DNA of 64,000 nucleotides from Nitrincola salilacus (GCF_046271865.1 NZ_CP176580.1:930001-994000), one strand, 5' to 3'; positions 17,318 to 25,826 are shown, counted from the stretch's first letter. Notes: a model not told the origin generated them from the sequence alone. Translations and numbers: made by a program.

Positions 17318-17644
17318 TCAAGATGTCTTGGATTGGATCAGCACCGGATCACCGAAATAGCCAGCAAGATCGAACAGCTGGATAATATCCACCACTGCTG
17401 GGCTATGGTCATTCAGACGCAGGGGCTTGCCTGTGCGCGCCGCCTCCTGCTCGATCAACACCAGCAGTTGCAACCCGGCCGTGTCGATCTCGCTGACGTC
17501 GGCAAGATGCAGTTCCATCTCGGTGCAGCGTTCGAGCGCTGCGAGCAGTTTTGGCTTCATGTCAGCGGCATGATAGATGTTGAGTTCACCACTCAAAAAC
17601 GCGTGACAGGTTTCCTTCTCGTCGAATTGACTCTGGAGCTCCAT
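17318..17644 (-). CDS. STAS-domain protein of the chemotaxis operon
   Basis: 108 residues, a single STAS domain as in anti-sigma-factor antagonists and some chemosensory clusters. The phosphorylation-site strand reads SEIDTAGLQLLVLIE, with Thr in the place of the usual Ser. It overlaps an alternative upstream cheA start by 4 bp and follows cheY by 10 bp, so it is translated with the signalling genes. Its role is inferred: likely a scaffold or output protein tied to CheA/CheY. No anti-sigma kinase partner is visible nearby. Confidence 0.88.
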   Translation of the reverse strand: MELQSQFDEKETCHAFLSGELNIYHAADMKPKLLAALERCTEMELHLADVSEIDTAGLQLLVLIEQEAARTGKPLRLNDHSPAVVDIIQLFDLAGYFGDPVLIQSKTS

Positions 17645-17654
17645 CGTATCTCCC

Positions 17655-18023
17655 TCAGGGCAGTATCAGCTTGGAGACAGCCGTCAGCATCTGGGCAGGT
17701 TGGAAGGGTTTAACCACCCATGCTTTGGCGCCTGCGGCCTGGCCTTCAGCTTTTTTGGCATCGCCAGCTTCGGTGGTGAGCATGATGACTGGTGTGAACT
17801 TGTATGAGGGCAAGGTCTTCAGCTGTTTCACGAAGGTGATGCCGTCCATGTTCGGCATGTTCACGTCGCTGATGACAAGATGCACCTTGCGGCCATCCAG
17901 TTTAGACAGCCCATCTTTACCATCGCAGGCTTCGACGACATCGTAACCTGCGCCTTTGAGGGTAATAGATACGACCTGTCTGATCGAGGCGGAGTCATCG
18001 ACGATTAATATGGTTTTTGCCAT
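17655..18023 (-). CDS. cheY: CheY-type single-domain response regulator
   Basis: 122 residues: acidic pair DD at 9-10, phospho-Asp53 in ISDVNMPNMDG, switch Thr in MLTTEAG, and Lys in WVVKPFQP. No output domain. It receives phosphate from CheA; whether it acts on a flagellar motor or another output cannot be told. No cheZ phosphatase is present in the cluster. Confident. Confidence 0.94.
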   Translation of the reverse strand: MAKTILIVDDSASIRQVVSITLKGAGYDVVEACDGKDGLSKLDGRKVHLVISDVNMPNMDGITFVKQLKTLPSYKFTPVIMLTTEAGDAKKAEGQAAGAKAWVVKPFQPAQMLTAVSKLILP

Positions 18024-18038
18024 GAGTTGTTCCTGCTC

Positions 18039-19259
18039 TTAAAAGAAGGTGATTTCTGTGTCGTCGGAAAAACTTTGTTGCTCGTCACCATGCAGGGCAT
18101 GCTGTTCCGGTGTGGTGTAGGTGCTGGCGAAATCGGTCAACCATTTCTCGACATCGAAAGATTCAGACTGGAGGTCTGCATTTATCGTGTCTTTGCGTCC
18201 GGTGAGTTCGAGTTGGAGCTTGTTCATGTCCTGGTTGACATGGGTCATGATCTGGCTGACGCGGTCCTGGAATTGCAAGGAAACAAGCACCTCGCCAATC
18301 TGTGAGCCGACGGCTTGGCTCTCATGGCGCAACGTCTCGGTCGAATCAGCCAGATCGTCAGTGACTGTCTGGAAACGCTCCAGAATACCGCTGATCAAGC
18401 CTTCAGACTCAGTCAACATGACGCCATCACGTTCCGCAAATTGGCTGGACATTTCGAGGGTGCTGGCAATAGCGTTATTGACAGCGGCAACGGTATTGCC
18501 GATGCGTTTGCCTGTATTTCCCGATAATATTGATAACGCTCGAACCTCATCCGCCACAACGGCAAATCCGCGACCCGCTTCACCAGCACGTGCAGCCTCA
18601 ATAGCGGCATTCAGTGCCAGCAGGTTGGTTTGTCCAGCGATAGCGGCAACGCTGTCAGCCATCTTCTTCAACTCATCAGTGCTGTTGGCCAACTCACTGA
18701 TTTCATGCAGCAGCTTTTCCTTTTCGTCCAGTGCTGCACGCAGTGATGCGGTGACGGTATTCAGTTCCATCTGACTGTCGTGGAGTAGACTAACCAGCCC
18801 TGCTCTATCGGAGGTTTGTGATGCCGCAGTGGTCTCTTCAATTCGCTGTGCGAGCTCAGAAAAACGGTTGGCTAGCTCTGTAACGGAGCCTTCCGTGTGG
18901 GCTCGAGCGATCTCTATTTGTCCTGACCAGACAGGCAGTACGCTAACACATAACTGATCCAGGGCGTTTTCGCGACTTACTTGTGCCAGTTCGCGTTCCT
19001 GATCAAACAGTTGGTGTAGTTCGGCTCTATATCTGTCGCAGATTTTCGTGCATTGACGCCTGGCCCATAAAGCCATTATCCCACCTGCTCCCAGTAATGC
19101 AGCAGCGAATGCCAATTGTACCGGACCTGAACCACCAACCATGAGAACAGATAGAGCGCCCATGACTGCGATAGACAGAGTTGCAATAATAATCCAGATG
19201 TTGATTGGTGCCAGGGCCTTTGTACTACCCGCTGTTTTCAAAATCTGCTTGTTATTCAT
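18039..19259 (-). CDS. Methyl-accepting chemotaxis protein, short membrane-anchored type
   Basis: 406 residues; first gene of the che operon. Two adjacent membrane segments (about 19-43 and 48-67) leave no periplasmic sensor domain. The cytoplasmic signalling region has the tip SVAAIAGQTNLLALNAAIEA followed by GRGFAVVADEVRALS. After the coiled coil comes VLVSLQFQDRVSQI, a motif I associate with a subgroup of such proteins, and the C-terminus ends DDTEITFF. Without an external sensor it may read cytoplasmic or membrane state. Confident as MCP; signal unknown. Confidence 0.9.
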   Translation of the reverse strand: MNNKQILKTAGSTKALAPINIWIIIATLSIAVMGALSVLMVGGSGPVQLAFAAALLGAGGIMALWARRQCTKICDRYRAELHQLFDQERELAQVSRENALDQLCVSVLPVWSGQIEIARAHTEGSVTELANRFSELAQRIEETTAASQTSDRAGLVSLLHDSQMELNTVTASLRAALDEKEKLLHEISELANSTDELKKMADSVAAIAGQTNLLALNAAIEAARAGEAGRGFAVVADEVRALSILSGNTGKRIGNTVAAVNNAIASTLEMSSQFAERDGVMLTESEGLISGILERFQTVTDDLADSTETLRHESQAVGSQIGEVLVSLQFQDRVSQIMTHVNQDMNKLQLELTGRKDTINADLQSESFDVEKWLTDFASTYTTPEQHALHGDEQQSFSDDTEITFF

Positions 19260-19605
19260 CTCAGCTTACATGTTCCTGCTTACATCCACGCGTTAGGTGT
19301 ACGAGGCAACTACCATGATCGCAGCCTACTTCATACTGCTATGGTCTACGATCCGTGTGCTATCTGTATATAAGTACTTATTGATTTTAATGCGTTTTTG
19401 TATGACAAGCGGGTAGTCTTATGCTTACATGAGTGGGTTCGAAACGAATATTGTCAGCTTGATTTCATCAGCATGCCCATGCATATCGACGAAGCCTTGG
19501 CACCCGAAGCGGCAATGATTGTGATGAACGCAATGGCAGAGGCTGAGGAAAGTGCGGATGCTATATCCTTCGGAACAGGGTAATGATCGATCTTCCCTCA
19601 GGGTC
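19260..19605. other. Gene-poor stretch upstream of the che operon
   Basis: AT-rich start (19260-19400) that must carry the che-operon promoter on the minus strand; no clear -35/-10 pair found. A short plus-strand frame at 19398-19583 (61 codons) has no recognisable domain. It ends just before the PAS remnant and is probably part of the decayed region. Confidence 0.4.
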
Positions 19606-20166
19606 TGGCTGGTTTGAACTCTCAGTATCCAAACGGCCGGGGGTGCGCCGGATAAATCCCGTTTTCTTGTGTTGTCGCGCGATATCAGCGAGTGGATCCG
19701 GGCGGAAGAGGATATTCTCCGGATGAATATCGAGTTGGAGCAGCGCGAGTCCGATCGCAATGATGAGCGGCGTCACATTGCTCGCGAGTTGCATGATGAG
19801 TTGGGCCAGGTGTTGACTGCGCTCAAGCTTGGAATATCGACGTTCAGGATGGCGTTTGGTCGTGAACATCAGGCTTTTGAAGCAAAAGTGACAGGTTTGC
19901 TCGAACTTACAAATCAAGCCATCCGCACTGTGCGTACAGTAACCTCCAGCCTTCGGCCTACCGCACTTGATATGGGTATCGTACAGGCCTTGCAATGGTT
20001 GGTGGGTGAGTTTGAACACCATAGCGGAGCATCTTGCCACCTCAAGTTATCAACCAGCTTGGATGAAGTTGATGATCTACGTGCCATGACTGTATTCCTG
20101 ATTTTGAGCGAGCGGAAGTGTGCGAGTTTTGAGCAGTCATGTGGCAGGCGGTGGGGGTTTCCTTGA
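19606..20166 (+). pseudogene. Decayed PAS / NarL-type histidine kinase remnant
   Basis: Reading from 19606 gives GSGWFELSVSKRPG, the end of a PAS domain, then the frame breaks near 19643 and continues in another frame as APDKSRFLVLSRDISEW. Next come a coiled coil and the HisKA_3 dimerisation/phosphoacceptor segment RRHIARELHDELGQVLTALKL (His about 19772). The sequence stays kinase-like to about 20095 (DDLRAMTVF) and then diverges; the whole ATP-binding domain is missing. At least one frameshift and a 3' deletion make this non-functional as a kinase. Confidence 0.75.
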
Positions 20167-20206
20167 TCCAGCTATCGCCGGGATGCACGGGTTAGACGAT
20201 GAATGA
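20120..20206 (+). pseudogene. Possible response-regulator remnant
   Basis: Frame from 20120 reads VRVLSSHVAGGGGFLDPAIAG and stops at 20204. The string resembles the last helix and linker of NarL/LuxR-type receiver domains (usually '...VAAGG.YLDPAIAG'). No receiver core or HTH remains. It overlaps the end of the kinase remnant in another frame. Tentative. Confidence 0.35.
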
Positions 20207-20890
20207 TAACACCGATGACATGTTCCGTGCGCTGGTTGAAAACTCGCCTGATGTTATTGTCCGTTACGATTTGGAAGGGCGCCGCCGTTACGCCAACCCG
20301 GCATGGGTACGGCTGACGGGGCACGATTTTGGTGAGATTCTGGGCAGAACGGTGCTCGAACGGCCTATGATGCCTGACCCCGGGTTTTTCCATCAGATGC
20401 TGATGGGCGGCAGCGGTGGGTCAATGAGGGAGAAGCTGAACTGCTGTTAGAATGCCGTACTATCGGGTTGCGAAATATGCATGTGCGCTTCTTGTCTGAG
20501 CGAGATCGGGATGGCTACATGCGAGAGATGTTTGTGGTCGGCCGGGACATCACCGAACGTAAGCACATGGAAAGGATCCTTACACAGCGCGAACTGGAAT
20601 ATCGTAGTCTGGCAGAAAGTTCACCGGATTCGATCATCCGCTATGATCTTGAACAGCGCATTCTGTACCTCAATAACAACTTGTTACGTGCGCTTGAATT
20701 GAGCAGTGTTGACGAAGTCATCGGTCGGCATCCTGACGAAATCTGGCCGGACGGGCGCTTCGGAGCTATCGTGGAAGCATCACGTAGAGCGATAAGCAGT
20801 GCAGAGATCCAGAAAATCGAACTGACCTGGGAGCAGCGAATTCATCAGGTCCTCGTCGTACCGGAGCGTGGCACGGCTGGTGGCATAATC
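20199..20890 (+). pseudogene. Frameshifted PAS-PAS sensor fragment
   Basis: ATG 20199 opens a PAS domain (ALVENSPDVIVRYDLEGRRRY, then RYANPAWVRLTG) that runs out of frame at about 20410. The next frame, from 20411, continues seamlessly (QRWVNEGEAELLLECRTIGL) to FVVGRDITERKHMER and a second PAS (LAESSPDSIIRYDLEQRILY). Homology fades at about 20890, in the middle of the second PAS. No kinase or cyclase domain follows. A single frameshift plus a 3' truncation. Confidence 0.75.
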
Positions 20891-20902
20891 GGAACTAGGG
20901 TC

Positions 20903-20918
20903 GGGGTCTTGCGACCCC
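20903..20918 (-). terminator. Short GC-rich hairpin, possible osmC terminator
   Basis: GGGGTC (20903-20908), loop TTGC, GACCCC (20913-20918), 44 bp after the OsmC stop on the minus strand. There is no good T-tract, so termination is uncertain. It also marks the point where the PAS remnant stops resembling its family. Confidence 0.35.
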
Positions 20919-20961
20919 AACACTTCATTCCGAGATCCGATCTGGATCTCAGCGAGCAATA

Positions 20962-21525
20962 TCAGCAGGTTTCAACCCTGACCTCAACCGGCAGTGAGTT
21001 GGACACGATATCGTACACGGGTGAGTATTTGGCCAGTTCGCGCAGGGCAGCCGCCGAAGCGGTGGACTTCACGCGCATGGTAACGCGTACATTATGGAAC
21101 CCCTTGCGCACCTCATCCGACAGACCAAGGAAACCGCGCAGATCCAGATCGCCTTCCAGCTCCGACTCGATCCCGTCGATGGTGATGCCACGTGCCGCCG
21201 CGTGATACACCATCGTAGTGGTCAGGCAGCCGATCAGGGCATGCAGCACAAACTCAACCGGATTTGGGTACTCATCGGCACCAAGCAGCACAGCCGGTTC
21301 TCCATTGTCCATTTCGAAGGTCTGTGCATGCTGCATCTCTTCACAGGCACCATAGAAGCCCTTTACGGTGGTATGGTTGTGATCGCCTCCTATCCAGCGG
21401 TTGCCAGCACGGAATTTGAACTGGGCGATTGCCTGGTTGCCCTTGACGGCCTCGATGGTGTCAAACAGCGCGGTGACGTTCACGCCGTTACGGATGGTGG
21501 GTGTCTGGGTGTTCATTGTGTTCAT
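20962..21525 (-). CDS. OsmC-family protein
   Basis: 187 residues from the ATG at 21525, with AGAGGAG correctly placed upstream (a second ATG is at 21516). OsmC/Ohr fold proteins reduce organic or acyl peroxides using two cysteines. The first is present in LHALIGCLTTTMVYHAAARG; at the second position the sequence reads KYSPVYDIVSNS, with no Cys, as in a subgroup of 'OsmC-like' proteins, so peroxidase activity is doubtful. Divergent from the AraC-type regulator at 21684, a usual sign of control by it. Family confident, activity open. Confidence 0.9.
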   Translation of the reverse strand: MNTMNTQTPTIRNGVNVTALFDTIEAVKGNQAIAQFKFRAGNRWIGGDHNHTTVKGFYGACEEMQHAQTFEMDNGEPAVLLGADEYPNPVEFVLHALIGCLTTTMVYHAAARGITIDGIESELEGDLDLRGFLGLSDEVRKGFHNVRVTMRVKSTASAAALRELAKYSPVYDIVSNSLPVEVRVETC

Positions 21526-21608
21526 GTAAAATCTCCTCTTGGATAGCAATGGATTGCGTCGCGTTGCGACAGTGCAGTGTGGCGACGTAGTGCTAGAATA
21601 GGCGTTAA

Positions 21609-21618
21609 GAAGATCTTC
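21609..21618. promoter_or_regulatory. Palindrome in the osmC/araC divergent promoter region
   Basis: GAAGATCTTC is a perfect 10-bp palindrome within TTAAGAAGATCTTCGCTAAG, roughly midway between the divergent starts at 21525 and 21684. Candidate operator; no factor can be named. Confidence 0.3.
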
Positions 21619-21683
21619 GCTAAGATGGATTTTTGTCAGAATCGGTTCATTTGCGCCACTATTTTCACCTGAGCAGACAGAAG

Positions 21684-22706
21684 ATGACAAAGCAAACCAA
21701 ACCCGCACTTCAGGTATTGATAGTGGCTGTGCCGGAAACCGCCGGATCAGCCCTGTATGGGATGATCGACGTGCTCGCTGCTGCCGGTAATATCTGGCAA
21801 ACGCTGGTAGGAACCGAGCCAGCGTCACGCCTGTTTGAGCCGCTGATTGTTTCGCCATCGCGTGAGCCGTTTCGCTGCGGCCATGCTATTCCGGTGATGC
21901 CTGATCTGTCAGTTGAGGATGATCCATCTGCCGAGATCATTATCCTGCCCGAGATCTGGCTGGGGCCGGATGAACAGATCAGTGGTCGCTATACTGCCCT
22001 GATCGAGTGGGTGCGTCGGCGTTATCGAGCGGGTGCTACGCTTTACTCCGCCTGTTCCGGTGCCCTGATGCTGGCAGAAACCGGCTTGCTGGATGGCTGT
22101 GAGGCAACTTCCCACTGGGGCTACGAGAATCTGTTCCGGCAGTGTTACCCCAAGGTGAGATTTCGCCCCGAAACCAATCTGGCATTTGCCGATCCGGCCG
22201 GCCGTATCGTGACAGCCGGAGGTACCACCTCCTGGCATGATCTGGCGCTGCATATCATTGCACGCCATGCCAGCCCCGGCGAGGCGCTGCGTATCGCCAA
22301 AGTCTATCTGCTCAAATGGCATGACGAAGGGCAATTACCCTTTGCAACTCTGGTCAGGCGCAGCCCGCATGCGGATGCCGTTGTTAAAAGCTGTGAGGCC
22401 TGGCTGAGTGATCATTTCCGTGAAGCGGATGCGCTGGAAAAGGCTGTACAGCAGGCTGCAATACCGGAGCGCACGCTGAAACGACGTTTCAAGGCCGCCA
22501 CCGGTACAACGCTGATAGAGCGCTTACAGAATATCCGCATCGAACAGGCGAAACAGTTACTGGAAACCACATCGCTGCCGGTGGATGAGATCAGCAGTGA
22601 GGCCGGGTATGAAGATGCTTCCTTTTTCCGCCGCTTGTTCAAGCGCCGTACTGGCCTGTCACCCAGTCAATACCGTCGGATGTTTCAACCGATCAGCCGG
22701 ATGTGA
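21684..22706 (+). CDS. GlxA-type AraC-family transcriptional regulator
   Basis: 340 residues. N-terminal DJ-1/PfpI-like (class I amidotransferase-like) domain from QVLIVAVPETAGSALYGMID, with the nucleophile-elbow-like YSACSGALMLAETGLLD and the pattern SHWGYENLF. The C-terminal AraC double HTH ends with DEISSEAGYEDASFFRRLFKR and TGLSPSQYRR. Start ATG 21684, where similarity begins; the frame is open further upstream. Such regulators sense small metabolites through the first domain. Likely targets are the divergent osmC gene or the following CDGSH gene. Confident family call. Confidence 0.92.
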   Translation: MTKQTKPALQVLIVAVPETAGSALYGMIDVLAAAGNIWQTLVGTEPASRLFEPLIVSPSREPFRCGHAIPVMPDLSVEDDPSAEIIILPEIWLGPDEQISGRYTALIEWVRRRYRAGATLYSACSGALMLAETGLLDGCEATSHWGYENLFRQCYPKVRFRPETNLAFADPAGRIVTAGGTTSWHDLALHIIARHASPGEALRIAKVYLLKWHDEGQLPFATLVRRSPHADAVVKSCEAWLSDHFREADALEKAVQQAAIPERTLKRRFKAATGTTLIERLQNIRIEQAKQLLETTSLPVDEISSEAGYEDASFFRRLFKRRTGLSPSQYRRMFQPISRM

Positions 22707-22792
22707 CTCTGCCAGATCAGTGCTATGTTAAATGGATTATAAAGGCCTGAGTACTCAGGCTTCGTTACCTTAATTTGCCAGGAGGGGTAGGG

Positions 22793-24349
22793 ATGAGCAA
22801 GCCAGTCATAGCCGATAACAAGCCAATAAAAGTGTCGCTGAACAAGGGAGAGGAGTATTACTTCTGTGTCTGTGGGCGTTCCGGAAAGCAGCCCTTTTGT
22901 GATGGCTCTCATGCCAGCACGGACCTCAAACCGAAACCTTTTGTAGCCGAGGGAGGCGACGCCTGGTTGTGCCGCTGCAAGCATACGGCCAATGCGCCCT
23001 ATTGTGATGGTACACATAAGCAGTTCAGTACCGAGCAGGTTGGCAAGGAGGGACCGGGTCCCACTGCCAGTAAAGACGCTGCGCCGGTTGCGAAGCAAAC
23101 CGCGGAGGAGCCTACAGTTGAGTTTATCCATCAACTGGCTCGTGAAGGGCTTACCAAGATAGGCCACCATGGCCCTATGGTGGCAATGGGCGTGCCACGC
23201 CACCAGTTACCGCACTGGGATGATCTGCAGTTGATGGTGGCGCAGATGGCCACTCAGCCACTGATGGAGGATACTGAGGTGGCGACTGAGCTGGTGATTG
23301 GCCCCGAAGCCAGAAAACCGCTGACGCTGAAAATTCCGCTGTTGGTATCAGACATGAGTTTTGGTGCGTTGTCTGAGGAGGCGAAGGTAGCACTGGCGCG
23401 CGGGGCCGAGCTGGCTGGCACTGGTATCTGCTCAGGGGAAGGGGGGATGCTCGCGGAGGAGCAGGCGGCAAATTCACGCTATTTTTATGAGCTTGCGAGC
23501 GCGAAGTTTGGCTATGCCGAAGCGTTGCTCGAGAAGGTTCAGTGTTTTCATTTCAAAGGTGGGCAGGGCGCGAAAACAGGAACAGGAGGTCACCTCCCGG
23601 CGAGTAAAAATGTCGGCAAGATCTCGCAAGTGAGGGGGTTGCCGGAGGGTACGCCAGCCGTTTCACCACCGGCCTTCAAAGACCTTCACTCGGTGGAGGA
23701 TTTCAGACGTTTTGCTGAGCATGTCAGGGAGATAAGTGGTGGGATCCCGGTGGGTTTCAAACTCAGCGCCAATCATATTGAGCGCGATATTCAGTTTGCC
23801 CTGGATGCGAGTGCAGACTACATCATTCTGGATGGGCGTGGCGGCGGTACCGGTGCGGCGCCGGAGATGTTCCGCAATCACATCAGTGTGCCGACCATAC
23901 CGGCCTTGGCACGGGCGCGTCATTATCTGGATCAGCAGGGTGCCAGTGGCCGAGTGACGCTGATCATTACGGGTGGGCTGAGAGTACCGATCGACTTCGT
24001 CAAAGCGATGGCTCTGGGCGCGGACGGTATAGCACTGGCCAACAGTGCGATGCAATCGATTGGTTGTGTGGCGGCCAGAATATGCAATACCAATAATTGC
24101 CCGGCAGGGATCGCCACTCAGAAAGCGGATCTTCGACAGAGGCTGAATGTTGAGCAGTCCGCTAATCAGTTGAAGAACTTCTTCGAGGCTTCTGTGAGCC
24201 TGATGCAGGTTATGGCGCGTGCCTGTGGGCATGATGCACTGAATCAGTTCCGCAAGGAGGATCTTGCAACCTGGCACCGTGAAATGGCCTGTCTCACTGG
24301 TGTAAGCTATGCCGGTTTAATTCATCCGGGACACGCTTTTGATGTCTAG
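22793..24349 (+). CDS. Double CDGSH iron-sulfur domain fused to FMN-binding glutamate-synthase-like domain
   Basis: 518 residues, GGAGGGG before the ATG. Two CDGSH [2Fe-2S] motifs open the protein: CVCGRSGKQPFCDGSH at about 25-40 and CRCKHTANAPYCDGTH at about 63-78. After a linker, the GltB-type (alpha/beta)8 domain begins (LLVSDMSFGALSEEA, FKGGQGAKTGTGGHLP, DGRGGGTGAAP, GGLRVPIDFVKAMALGADG). It ends in the [3Fe-4S] motif CVAARICNTNNCPAGIATQ (C-x5-C-x4-C). There is no glutaminase domain, so it is not a full glutamate synthase; electrons may pass from the CDGSH clusters to FMN. It overlaps the next gene by 8 bp. Architecture is directly visible; substrate unknown. Confidence 0.88.
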   Translation: MSKPVIADNKPIKVSLNKGEEYYFCVCGRSGKQPFCDGSHASTDLKPKPFVAEGGDAWLCRCKHTANAPYCDGTHKQFSTEQVGKEGPGPTASKDAAPVAKQTAEEPTVEFIHQLAREGLTKIGHHGPMVAMGVPRHQLPHWDDLQLMVAQMATQPLMEDTEVATELVIGPEARKPLTLKIPLLVSDMSFGALSEEAKVALARGAELAGTGICSGEGGMLAEEQAANSRYFYELASAKFGYAEALLEKVQCFHFKGGQGAKTGTGGHLPASKNVGKISQVRGLPEGTPAVSPPAFKDLHSVEDFRRFAEHVREISGGIPVGFKLSANHIERDIQFALDASADYIILDGRGGGTGAAPEMFRNHISVPTIPALARARHYLDQQGASGRVTLIITGGLRVPIDFVKAMALGADGIALANSAMQSIGCVAARICNTNNCPAGIATQKADLRQRLNVEQSANQLKNFFEASVSLMQVMARACGHDALNQFRKEDLATWHREMACLTGVSYAGLIHPGHAFDV

Positions 24350-25826
24350 AACCACCCGTCTATTTGATTTGATGCAGGTACTGCGCCGTCATCGTAAGCC
24401 GGTGAGCGGAAAGACCTTGGCACAGGAGTTGGGAGTCTCGCTGCGCACGTTGTATCGTGATATTGCCGATCTCAAGGCGATCGGTGCACATATCGATGGC
24501 GAGCCGGGGCTGGGTTACGTGCTCAGCCCCGGCTTCATGTTGCCACCCTTGATGTTCTCTGCCGAGGAGGTGGAGGCGCTGGCACTGGGGCTGAAGTGGG
24601 TGGAGCGGCGCGCCGATCATGAACTGGCATCTGCTGCGACCGATGTGCTGGCCAAGGTTGGGGCAGTGTTGCCGCCGGAGCTGTCATACAAACTGGAGGA
24701 CTCATCGCTGATTGTCGGGAGCGGGTTTGTACGGCCGCTGTCTGTGGAGCTGACACAGTTGCGCAGGGCGATCAGGGAGGAGTGCAAGATCAGCATCCGT
24801 TACCGGGATCGCTCCGGCAGCCATTCTGCACGCACTATCTGGCCGTTTGCGCTGGGATATTTTGAGTCGATGCGCATGCTTGCGGCCTGGTGTGAGCTGC
24901 GGCAGGACTATCGTCAGTTCCGGCTGGATCGAATTGAATCGGCTACTTTGCTGGGCGAGCATTATCCGCGTCGACGCCATGATCTGCGCAAGGAGTGGCT
25001 GGCGTCTTTGGGGCCTGATGTTCGCTCATCTGCGGATCTCTTATCATGGCATACATCAGGGCAACCATCAAAGCAGTCGACTAGCGAAGGCAAGGCGATA
25101 CTGGCTCCACCAGCTGAGAAAACGCTACTGCCACAATCTGTCAGCATCAGGGATTATGATCTCTCCGTCGCAAACAACAACATGGAGAAACGCATGGAAC
25201 AGGAAATCATTCTTTACACCCACCCCTACTCACGTGGCGGAATCGTTCTGTGGATGCTGGAGGAGCTTGGCGTACCTTATCGTCTGGAATACCTTGAGTA
25301 TGGTCAATCGATGAAAGCTCCTGAATTTCTGGCGATCAACCCGATGGGTAAGGTGCCGGCTATTCGTCATGGTGACGTGATCGTGACCGAAGCAGCAGCC
25401 ATCTGCGCCTATCTGGCCGACACCTTCCCAGCGGCAGGCCTTGCCCCTGAACTGCATGACCGTGGAGCCTATTATCGCTGGTTGTTTTTTGCTGCCGGCC
25501 CTCTTGAAGCAGCTGGCGGCCTCAGCCTGTGTAAGGTGGAACTGAACCCGGAACAGGAGATGCAACTGGGGTGTGGGCGGATCGAGACCGTACTGGACAC
25601 ACTCGCAACTGCAGTGCGCGGGCGTCAATTTATAGCAGGAGATCGCTTCAGTGCCGCTGATATCTATGTCGGCTCTCACATTGGCTGGGGTATGGAGTTT
25701 GGCACCATGGATAAGCGCCCGGAGTTTGTCGAATACTGGGATGGCCTGAAAAATCGACCAGCCCATCTGCACACCGAGCAACTGATCGAAAAAGCCCTGA
25801 CCAAACACGCCTGGAGCGGCATGTAA
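24342..25826 (+). CDS. YafY-type HTH-WYL regulator in frame with a glutathione S-transferase
   Basis: 494 codons without a stop. Residues 1 to about 232 form a complete YafY/DeoR-like regulator: HTH in KTLAQELGVSLRTLYRDIADL, then the WYL core ISIRYRDRSGSHSARTIWPFALGYFE. Residues about 285-494 form a full-length GST: thioredoxin-like LYTHPYSRGGIVLWMLEELG, NPMGKVPAIRHGD and a helical C-terminus. The linker of about 50 residues between them looks unconserved, like translated spacer. Internal ATGs at 25182 and 25194, the second preceded by GGAG at good spacing, could start a separate GST. Either a true fusion or two genes whose intervening stop was lost. Overlaps the CDGSH gene by 8 bp. Confidence 0.82.
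   Translation: MSRTTRLFDLMQVLRRHRKPVSGKTLAQELGVSLRTLYRDIADLKAIGAHIDGEPGLGYVLSPGFMLPPLMFSAEEVEALALGLKWVERRADHELASAATDVLAKVGAVLPPELSYKLEDSSLIVGSGFVRPLSVELTQLRRAIREECKISIRYRDRSGSHSARTIWPFALGYFESMRMLAAWCELRQDYRQFRLDRIESATLLGEHYPRRRHDLRKEWLASLGPDVRSSADLLSWHTSGQPSKQSTSEGKAILAPPAEKTLLPQSVSIRDYDLSVANNNMEKRMEQEIILYTHPYSRGGIVLWMLEELGVPYRLEYLEYGQSMKAPEFLAINPMGKVPAIRHGDVIVTEAAAICAYLADTFPAAGLAPELHDRGAYYRWLFFAAGPLEAAGGLSLCKVELNPEQEMQLGCGRIETVLDTLATAVRGRQFIAGDRFSAADIYVGSHIGWGMEFGTMDKRPEFVEYWDGLKNRPAHLHTEQLIEKALTKHAWSGM

Noticed and set aside
19398..19583. Small plus-strand gene of 61 codons
   Set aside because: No recognisable domain, no Shine-Dalgarno, and it lies within the decayed kinase region.
20903..20918. 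GGGGTC/GACCCC hairpin as an insertion-sequence end
   Set aside because: No second copy, target-site duplication or transposase was found; a weak terminator is simpler.
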